Assembly: GCA_044226395.1 (NCBI GenBank)
Contig: JBGAHD010000004.1
Coordinates: forward strand, 558,001-622,000
DNA from: JBGAHD01 sp044226395
GTDB taxonomy: Bacteria > Pseudomonadota > Gammaproteobacteria > Xanthomonadales > Ahniellaceae
DNA: 64,000 bases
Direction: 5' to 3'
Positions 57,883 to 64,000 of the stretch are shown one piece after another; the first letter of the stretch is position 1, and every line of letters begins with the position of its first letter. The notes under the pieces were generated by a model. The model was not told where the DNA came from. It saw only the letters and a list, made by a program, of their open reading frames with translations, and made no database searches. The position numbers and the translations under genes were made by a program.

Positions 57883-59694
57883 TCATCGCGTGGTGGAAGG
57901 TTTGGCCGGATCGGCGGCGTCGTCGCTCTTGGCGTCCGGCTTGCCGGCGTCGTCGGCGGACACGCCGGCATCCGGGTCGAACACCGCTTTGAAGCGCGTC
58001 TGCGACACTTGCACCTGCTGCGCGTTGGCCGCGGTTTCGGGCGCGCGCGCGGGCTGATTGCCCAGGATGAAACTGAAGTCCGCGCCCAGCGTCGACTGCG
58101 CCACGGAATGACAGCCCATGCAGCCGCCCATGTCGTACGAGGCCTTGAGCGAGCCATTGGCGTTGAGCACGTAAGCGTTCTGCTGATACAGCGTGCCCGA
58201 ACTCGTGTAGTTGGTCGGCGCGCCATTGCTGGCCACGCGGCCGTTGAAGTTCTGCAGCGTGTAGTTGGTTTCGACCACGCTGTTGGCCAGATAGAACGTC
58301 GCGGCGTTATGCGGGTCGCTCGGGTTGTTGACGATCTGCGTAACGCTGAACGGATACGCCTGGACATTGACCAGCTTGTAGTACTGCCACGGCGAGTTCT
58401 TAATGCCCTTGCTTTGCGAATACGTCGCGATGGCCGCGTGCGCTTGCTGATTGGCGGTGACGATCGGCGGCGGAATGGCGCGATCGCGCTGATTGACGCA
58501 GATGCTGCCGCCCGTGGGCACGCCGGTCTGACCGGCCGTGTTGTTGTAGAACAGATGCGGATTGTTCTTGGTGTTGCAGTAAGGCTGACCCGCCACCACG
58601 CTCACTTGTGGATTGTTCGGATCGTCCTTGTACGTCAGCGCTGGCGAAGTCGCGGTGCCCGAGGGATTGATCACCTTGCCGTTGACGTCTTCCACGGCCA
58701 CCGGCTTGCCGTTGACCACGGTCAGCAGATTGTCGGCTTGCTCGAACGTGGCGAAGACGAAGGCCGGCGCGGTCGGCGTCTTCTGAATGATGTGCAGCGC
58801 CACCAGGCCCCACACGGCTTCGCGATAGCAAGGGCCGCCGCCGCTGGCGGTCTCGTAGTAACGCACCGTGGTCGAGTAGAAGCGCTGCGAGCTTTGCTCG
58901 GCGGCGGTCAGCGGCCGGAAGGCGGCCTTGGTCTCGATCGTGCCCGCGGGAAAATTGATGTAGGGCGACGCCGGCGGAAACGTGCCCGTGTTCACCGCCT
59001 TGATGAAGTTCTGCCGCGCCGTGCGGCGTGGCGCGTTGGCGACTTCATACCAATACTTGTTGGCCGCGACATAGGTGTACTCGACGCTGTTGGCCTTGGC
59101 CATGAAGCGGATCAATTGCGGCGCCGCGTTCTTGGGCTGCGCGGCGGCGGGATTGATGCCCGCGTACATCGAATCGAGTCCGATCTGAGTCACTTCATCG
59201 AGATTGATCCACGCCGGTTGCGGCGGCGGAGTCTGACCACTGCACGCGGGCACCACGCCATTGGTGCCGACGCCGGCGTTGTAAACATAGCTCGGCGGCG
59301 TGTTGTAGCCATACGTCGGCGGTCCCGCGCTGTAGCCCGCGGGCGGCGACGAGGCACTGTTGGTGCCGGGGAAGATTTCGATCTTGGCGCGATACGTGTG
59401 CCACACCAGCGGCCCCGTGCCCGCGCCGAAGTTCTGCGTGGTGTCCGGCACGTCGCGCTGACCGGCCTTGGCCGGCCAATTCAAGGCGATGAACTCCTGC
59501 CACGCGAAGGTGGCGGCGGTGGCGAGGCTGGCGTTCGGCGCGCCGCCGGGAATGTCCTTGGGCACGACGGGCGAGATAGTGATCGCGGCGGCGGCCGAAG
59601 CGTCATCGCTCGACGCGGCGGGCGGATCGTCGGCGCCAGCGATACCGGGCACGACGACGAGAGTGGCACTGAGGAATGCACGGATGAGTTTCAT
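57883..59694 (-). CDS. Secreted cytochrome c-like protein with one CxxCH motif
   Basis: A 603-aa exported protein (signal peptide MKLIRAFLSATLVVVPGIAG; AGGAGA before the ATG). A single haem-binding motif, GGCMGCHSVAQSTLGADFSF, lies near residue 538, followed by a C-terminal Asp/Ala/Lys-rich tail that looks disordered. The preceding ~500 residues form a Gly/Asn/Thr/Tyr-rich domain I cannot assign (for example WQEFIALNWPAK, ALNWPA being typical of a family of large periplasmic proteins in soil bacteria). It is probably a periplasmic electron-transfer protein acting with the small protein encoded next. Confidence 0.75.
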   Translation of the reverse strand: MKLIRAFLSATLVVVPGIAGADDPPAASSDDASAAAAITISPVVPKDIPGGAPNASLATAATFAWQEFIALNWPAKAGQRDVPDTTQNFGAGTGPLVWHTYRAKIEIFPGTNSASSPPAGYSAGPPTYGYNTPPSYVYNAGVGTNGVVPACSGQTPPPQPAWINLDEVTQIGLDSMYAGINPAAAQPKNAAPQLIRFMAKANSVEYTYVAANKYWYEVANAPRRTARQNFIKAVNTGTFPPASPYINFPAGTIETKAAFRPLTAAEQSSQRFYSTTVRYYETASGGGPCYREAVWGLVALHIIQKTPTAPAFVFATFEQADNLLTVVNGKPVAVEDVNGKVINPSGTATSPALTYKDDPNNPQVSVVAGQPYCNTKNNPHLFYNNTAGQTGVPTGGSICVNQRDRAIPPPIVTANQQAHAAIATYSQSKGIKNSPWQYYKLVNVQAYPFSVTQIVNNPSDPHNAATFYLANSVVETNYTLQNFNGRVASNGAPTNYTSSGTLYQQNAYVLNANGSLKASYDMGGCMGCHSVAQSTLGADFSFILGNQPARAPETAANAQQVQVSQTRFKAVFDPDAGVSADDAGKPDAKSDDAADPAKPSTTR

Positions 59695-60027
59695 CGCGTT
59701 CTCCTGAAGATGGATTGCTCGCGCGTGGACGCGCGACCCCTGTGAGGGTTCGCGGGCGCGTCAGGAGAGCCATCGCGCGGACGCGCGATGAACACGCGCG
59801 TCCCCACGACGCGCGCGCATGATCGTTCGATGGTTCGCTCCCCCGAGCCTGCCGACGAACTCTGCCATGCAGTCTGCGAGGGCATCGAAGACGCGCCAAG
59901 CTGTTGGAAGAGACAGCTCTCGCGGGTGGGAGATCGGCGCGTCGGGCCGCCGCGCGCGTGGCGCCGCTGCTAAGCTCGCGACCGATCCTTCATCGAATAT
60001 CGACGTCGACGAGCGTCGCCTTCCACC
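59695..60027. other. Divergent intergenic region, nothing recognised
   Basis: Between the cytochrome-like gene (-) and the DUF4442 gene (+). It is GC-rich with several short CGCG palindromes. No promoter match, small gene or RNA can be supported. Confidence 0.4.
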
Positions 60028-60525
60028 ATGGCCATGAAACTCTCACCCCGTCGCTTGCGTTGGTTGTTCAACATCTGGCCGCCCTTTCTCGCCGCGGGCA
60101 TTCGCGTGCGCGCGCTTAGCGATGACTGGCGTTACGCGCGGGTCGAATTGCGTCGGCATTGGTACAACCAGAACTACGTCGGCACGCATTTCGGCGGCAG
60201 CTTGTTCGCGATGACCGATCCCTTCCTGATGATTCTGCTGATGGAATGTCTCGGCCGCGATTACCTGGTGTGGGACAAGGCCGCCGAGATCGAATTCATC
60301 GCGGCCAAGCGCGAACCGGTGTTCGCCGAGTTCCGCATCGACGAGGCGCTGCTCGACGAGATTCGCGCGGCCACCGCCGATGGCGAGAAATTGCTGCGCT
60401 GGTTCGAAGTGCCCGTGGCCACGGCCGACGGCGAAGTGGTCGCGCGCGTGCGCAAGCAAGTCTACGTGCGCCGCAAACCGCGCGCGCGACCGGACAAGAG
60501 CGAGGCGGCGTCGTCGACGCCGTGA
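60028..60525 (+). CDS. DUF4442 hotdog-fold thioesterase-like protein
   Basis: A 165-aa protein. WLFNIWPPFLAAGIRVRALS, LRRHWYNQNYVGTHFGGSLF and DPFLMILLMECLGRDYLVWD are the successive strands and hot-dog helix typical of DUF4442, a thioesterase-superfamily group. FIAAKREPVFAEFRI and ARVRKQVYVRRK follow. An Arg/Lys/Ser-rich tail ends the protein. A substrate (probably an acyl-thioester) is not known. MAM gives two adjacent start options. It is convergent with the P-loop kinase gene. Confidence 0.82.
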   Translation: MAMKLSPRRLRWLFNIWPPFLAAGIRVRALSDDWRYARVELRRHWYNQNYVGTHFGGSLFAMTDPFLMILLMECLGRDYLVWDKAAEIEFIAAKREPVFAEFRIDEALLDEIRAATADGEKLLRWFEVPVATADGEVVARVRKQVYVRRKPRARPDKSEAASSTP

Positions 60526-60535
60526 GCGCGCGCCG

Positions 60536-61090
60536 CTAGCGCGCGTTCGCCAACTGCGTGCGCACCGCCACCAGGGCCTGTTCCTCGACCACGTCGGCGT
60601 CGGCGCTGGCGTCGATCACCACGATCGGCGGCTGCGGTTTTTCGAAACGCGCCAGCACTTCATCGACCAGATGCGGCGTGCGATCGGCGGCCAGATGATG
60701 ACCGTCGGCGACATCCCGGGCCACGCGCTGACGCGCCAGTTCGGGCGAGACATCCAACCACAGGCGCAGCACGCGCGCGCCGTAACGTTCGGCTAGGGTC
60801 TGGACGCGGCGGCGATCGCGGCGACGCGAAAACGTCATGCCGTCGATCACGCAATGCCGACCCAAGGCCAGATTGACCTCGGTCGCGAGCATGACCGCGC
60901 GAAACGCGGCGCGTTTTTCCGTGGGCGTGTAAGCGCAATCGGGAAACAAAGCGCTACGAATCAAGTCACGACAAACCCGGTGCAAACCGCAACGCTTGAC
61001 CAGGGCTTCGGCCACGGCGCTCTTGCCGGCGCCCGGCAGGCCAATCAGCATCACCACCAGCGGCGAACCGCTGTTGTCCTCGCTCGACAT
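60536..61090 (-). CDS. P-loop kinase (AAA_33/zeta-toxin-like)
   Basis: A 184-aa protein. LIGLPGAGKSAVAEALVKRC is a Walker A loop, RDLIRSALFPDCAYTPTEKR a substrate segment and CVIDGMTFSRRRDRRRVQTL a lid-like region with a Walker B Asp. It is similar to small kinases of the AAA_33 group, which phosphorylate nucleosides, sugars or tRNA-related substrates. Start ATG 61090 removes a Pro/Gly-rich upstream stretch. No antitoxin-like gene is adjacent. The substrate is unknown. Confidence 0.75.
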   Translation of the reverse strand: MSSEDNSGSPLVVMLIGLPGAGKSAVAEALVKRCGLHRVCRDLIRSALFPDCAYTPTEKRAAFRAVMLATEVNLALGRHCVIDGMTFSRRRDRRRVQTLAERYGARVLRLWLDVSPELARQRVARDVADGHHLAADRTPHLVDEVLARFEKPQPPIVVIDASADADVVEEQALVAVRTQLANAR

Positions 61091-61176
61091 CGATCCCCAT
61101 CCCCTGTCTTGCCCGCCCGACGGCGGCAGCCGATACACTACCTGGACCGCCCGTTCCGCACGAGCACCCCTTCTGG

Positions 61177-63348
61177 ATGAACGCCACGAGCGCCAGCATC
61201 GAACGCAAACCGGAGATTCCCGGCTATCGCCTGGAACGCCGGCTCGGCGCGGGCGGCATGGCCGAAGTGTGGCTGGCGACCCAGGTCTCGCTCGAGCGCC
61301 TGGTGGCGGTGAAGATTCTTTCGACCGACGGCGGCATCACCACCGACATGGCCGCGCGCTTCGAGCGCGAGGCGCGCGTCATCGCCAAGCTCGATCATCC
61401 GCACATCGTCGGCATCTACGACGTCGGGCGCATGACCGACGGGCGCTTGTTTTACTCCATGCCTTATCTCAACAACGGCGATCTGGGTCGGCGCGATCTG
61501 CGCTACGCGCCGGTGGAGATTCTGCGCATCCTGCGCGCCTTGCTCGATGCCCTGGCCTACGCGCACGCGCAAGGCGTGGTGCATCGCGACGTCAAGCCGC
61601 AGAACGTGCTGTTTGACAAGAACCAGCGCCCGCTGCTGGCCGATTTCGGTATCGCGCTCGCGCGCGGCGAAGGCGTGCGCGTGACCAGCCAGCGCCAGAC
61701 GCTGGGGTCGACCGGCTACATGAGTCCGGAGCAAGCGCGCTCGGGCGATGTCGATGGTCGCGCTGATTTGTACAGCCTGGGCGTGGTCGCGTACGAGATG
61801 CTCACGGGCGAGCTGCCCTATCGCGGCTCCGACGCCTTGGCCGTGGCGATCGCGCACGTCGAGGAACCGATTCCGCGCCTGTCGCCGACCTTGCGCGCGT
61901 GGCAGGCCTTCATCGATCGCGCGCTGGCCAAGGTGCCCGATCTACGCTTCGCCACCGCGGCCGAGATGCGCGCGGCGCTCGATCAGGTCGAGCAAGTGCT
62001 CGCCGGCATCGCCGAAGCGCCCGCGGACGCGCCCGCGCCGAATGCCGCGCGCGCGCGACCGTTCAACGGTCGACTGGTCGCTTACGGACTGGCCTTGATC
62101 GCGGCGATCGTCGGCGCCTACGCCGGCGTGCGTTGGTATCAGACCCGCGAAGTCGTCGCCGACACGCCGCCGACCGCGTCACCGGACGTGCGCATCGTCG
62201 ACGCCGAAGCGCTCGACACCTTGTTGCGCGACGGTTACGCCGCGCTCAAGCGCGGCGCCACCGTGCTGCCCGAGGACGACAACGCCGCGCAACGCTTCGC
62301 CGAGATCCTGCGGCAAGCGCCCGCGCACACCGAAGCGCGCGTGGGCTTCGATCAAACTCTCGAAGCCGCCGCGCAATCGAGCGAACGCGCCATCGCCGCC
62401 GGTCAAGGCGTGCAGGCCGCGCAGTGGTACGACGCCACCTACGGCGCGGTGCAGGCCAGCGGCTTGCGCGACTACATCGGTTGGGCGAGCTACGCGATGC
62501 GCTTCGAGAAAGCGGTCGAACAAGCGCTGCAAGGCGCGATCGATCGTCTCGACCGCGGCGTGCTCGAACGCCTGGGCCCGGCCTTCGATCGCGCCTTGAT
62601 GAATTCACCGGGCTTGGAAGCCTTGCGGCAACGCGTCGCCGCCCTGCCCGCCGCCGGCAGCATCGTCAACGATCCTTCGGGCGCGCGCGTGGCCTTGATT
62701 CCCGCGGTGCGCGACGGCAGTCGCATCGAGCACGCCTTCGCGCTGGGCGTGACCGAAGTCACGCGCGCCGAATACGCCGAATTCGCGCGCGCGACGCGGC
62801 GCGAATCGGCGCGCTGTCGCGACAACTCCGGTCCCATCGCGCTGCTGCGTCGACGCGATTGGGAAAACCCCGGCATCGATCAAGGCCCCACCGAACCCGT
62901 GATCTGCGTCAGCGGCGACGACGCGCGCGCCTACGCCGCATGGCTGGCCAAGCGCAGCGGCCTGCCCTATCGCCTGCCCACGCGCGCCGAATGGCGACAC
63001 GCCGCCGCCGGCATCGGCGAGCAAGCATGCAAGGTCGGCAATCTCCTCGATCAACGCACCGAGCGCGCGTTCTCCATGACCTCGCGCTACGAATGCGATG
63101 ACGGCTACGTGCGCACCGCGCCGGTCGGCCGCTTCCCCGCCAATGTCTTCAACCTGCGCGACCTCGCCGGCAACGTCAGCGAGTGGCTCGGCGAATGCGC
63201 CGAAGACAACTGCGCGCGCCGCTTCGTCGCCGGCTCGTCCTACCGCGACGGCCCCGACCTGCCAGTGCTCGGCGCGGTGCAATCGCGCGAAGACGACGCC
63301 GCGAGCACGAGCATCGGGTTTCGGGTGGCGCGGGATTTGAGTTTTTAA
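61177..63348 (+). CDS. Ser/Thr protein kinase with transmembrane segment and FGE/sulfatase-modifying-like domain
   Basis: A 723-aa protein. The N-terminal kinase (about residues 16-285) has the Gly-rich loop RLGAGGMAEVW, the Lys in VAVKIL, HRDVKPQNVLFD (catalytic loop), LADFGIA (DFG) and GYMSPEQA. A membrane helix follows (about 304-324, AYGLALIAAIVGAYAGVRWY) and an extracytoplasmic helical region. The C-terminal part (about 510-723) has a formylglycine-generating-enzyme-like fold: LGVTEVTRAEYAEFARAT, YRLPTRAEWRHAAAG, LRDLAGNVSEWLGEC and ASTSIGFRVARDL. The same kinase + FGE-like layout is seen in PpkA-type kinases, but no T6SS genes are here. Confidence 0.88.
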   Translation: MNATSASIERKPEIPGYRLERRLGAGGMAEVWLATQVSLERLVAVKILSTDGGITTDMAARFEREARVIAKLDHPHIVGIYDVGRMTDGRLFYSMPYLNNGDLGRRDLRYAPVEILRILRALLDALAYAHAQGVVHRDVKPQNVLFDKNQRPLLADFGIALARGEGVRVTSQRQTLGSTGYMSPEQARSGDVDGRADLYSLGVVAYEMLTGELPYRGSDALAVAIAHVEEPIPRLSPTLRAWQAFIDRALAKVPDLRFATAAEMRAALDQVEQVLAGIAEAPADAPAPNAARARPFNGRLVAYGLALIAAIVGAYAGVRWYQTREVVADTPPTASPDVRIVDAEALDTLLRDGYAALKRGATVLPEDDNAAQRFAEILRQAPAHTEARVGFDQTLEAAAQSSERAIAAGQGVQAAQWYDATYGAVQASGLRDYIGWASYAMRFEKAVEQALQGAIDRLDRGVLERLGPAFDRALMNSPGLEALRQRVAALPAAGSIVNDPSGARVALIPAVRDGSRIEHAFALGVTEVTRAEYAEFARATRRESARCRDNSGPIALLRRRDWENPGIDQGPTEPVICVSGDDARAYAAWLAKRSGLPYRLPTRAEWRHAAAGIGEQACKVGNLLDQRTERAFSMTSRYECDDGYVRTAPVGRFPANVFNLRDLAGNVSEWLGECAEDNCARRFVAGSSYRDGPDLPVLGAVQSREDDAASTSIGFRVARDLSF

Positions 63349-63379
63349 GTCCGACGCGCGCAGTCACTCAGCTCGTACT

Positions 63380-64000
63380 TCAACGCAGGCTCGTGTTGAC
63401 CACTGGCCGATGCGTGTAAAAGGCCACGGCCGCGAGCCCGCCTTCGGACACGGTCACTGAAAAACCTTCGCCATTGCGCGCGTCGCCGCCGTACCACACG
63501 CCATTCATCCAATCGTGGGTGGTGGTCTCCGCGAAGCCGGTGGCTTCGCATTGCGTGGTGAAGCGCGTGCCGAGCAGCAGGCGAATGGGATAGCCGCCGG
63601 TGCCGAAGCCCGCGGCATTGGCGCCGGTGGAATCCCAGCTCACTTGACCCGTCGTGCAGGAGTCGAAGGCGATGCGCACGCTGCCCCAGCGCGCGTTGCG
63701 AATGTCGGCGGGATTGAACGCGGCGCCGAAGGCCGTGCCCGTGGCCGAGGTCATTTCCGCCTGCACGATCTTGTTGGCGATGGTGCCGGCGCCGACGATC
63801 CAATACTGCGTGCCGACTTGCGTGACGGTGTCGGTGGCGTTGGCGATGCTGATCGCGAAGGTCGCGCCCGAAAGTCCACCGGTGCCGCTCGCGCCGATCA
63901 GGCCCAGAAACTGGCCTTGCGCGCTCACGCGAATGGCGGAGTCGCCTTCGGCCACCAGCAGATTGCCGTCGGGCAACCAGCTCATGCCCGTGGGCTGGCC
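63380..64000 (-). CDS. Secreted propeller-type protein, C-terminal part (5' end outside window)
   Basis: The frame stays open to the window edge (GQPTG before MSWLPDGNLL), so the start is missing. The first visible part, WLPDGNLLVAEGDSAIRVS, looks like the last blade of an NHL/SMP-30-type propeller. The C-terminal ~150 residues (RWGSVRIAFDSCTTGQVSWD, GYPIRLLLGTRFTTQCEATG and VWYGGDARNGEGFSVTVSEG) match a beta-rich domain common at the ends of secreted proteins in Xanthomonadales-like genomes. It is probably extracellular. The downstream kinase gene is convergent, with a 31-nt gap. Confidence 0.75.
   Translation of the reverse strand, partial: GQPTGMSWLPDGNLLVAEGDSAIRVSAQGQFLGLIGASGTGGLSGATFAISIANATDTVTQVGTQYWIVGAGTIANKIVQAEMTSATGTAFGAAFNPADIRNARWGSVRIAFDSCTTGQVSWDSTGANAAGFGTGGYPIRLLLGTRFTTQCEATGFAETTTHDWMNGVWYGGDARNGEGFSVTVSEGGLAAVAFYTHRPVVNTSLR

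Noticed and set aside
60536..61090. Zeta-type toxin of a toxin-antitoxin pair
   Set aside because: No antitoxin-like small gene is adjacent; the protein fits the broader AAA_33 small kinase group.

Overview
This is a 64 kb window of a high-G+C gammaproteobacterial chromosome, most likely Xanthomonadales (Lysobacterales) and possibly Rhodanobacteraceae-like. That placement is an inference. It rests on the leuS-lptE-holA-nadD / rsfS-rlmH gene set, the large secreted beta-helix/VCBS and SdrD-type proteins, an FRSGFE C-terminal tail on one of them, and very GC-rich coding DNA. No rRNA operon or complete mobile element is visible. A run of 26 Ns (19935-19960) marks a small unresolved gap.

Layout. 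1-4.1 kb: the 3' end of a radical SAM gene coupled to two tandem paralogous membrane proteins, a VLCAD/ACAD9-type acyl-CoA dehydrogenase, and a ferredoxin-NADP reductase. 4.4-13.3 kb: a secreted M14 carboxypeptidase, purT, a periplasmic transglutaminase-like protein, a beta-propeller-like exoprotein, an SPFH/Arc/small-membrane-protein operon and a VanY-type peptidase. 13.7-24.8 kb: secreted and envelope proteins, a glycosyltransferase/PAP2 pair, two GNATs, a DUF885 metallopeptidase-like protein, rlmJ, an Slp lipoprotein and a NodB-like deacetylase. 24.8-35.1 kb, minus strand: the leuS-lptE-holA-nadD-rsfS-rlmH cluster. It is split by about 4.3 kb holding a lysyl-endopeptidase-like protease, a slipin, a degenerate tRNA-Ile and a candidate small RNA unit. 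35.4-41.5 kb: an MBL-fold protein, a 925-aa beta-helix/VCBS exoprotein, a Gfo/Idh/MocA oxidoreductase and a rhodanese lipoprotein.

41.5-42.2 kb is a dense array of GGACACCC/GGGTGTCC repeats with a 137-bp tandem duplication. 42.2-50.1 kb is a complete kdpFABCDE potassium transport and sensing operon, including the 28-aa kdpF. 50.3-55.4 kb: an amidohydrolase, a four-helix secreted protein, a hemerythrin-like protein, a CnoX-like thioredoxin and a membrane/TPR-like protein.

The most unusual locus is 55.4-57.4 kb. It is an A+T-richer three-gene cassette: a STAS + GHKL-ATPase fusion with a strongly basic N-terminus, a DUF4325-type STAS-like protein, and a single-pass membrane protein. The genes are tightly coupled and lie next to a composition break inside the preceding gene. 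I read it as a candidate partner-switching or defence-type module. The final stretch carries a two-gene haem-protein locus, a DUF4442 protein, a P-loop kinase, a Ser/Thr kinase fused to an FGE-like domain, and the C-terminal end of another exoprotein running off the window.
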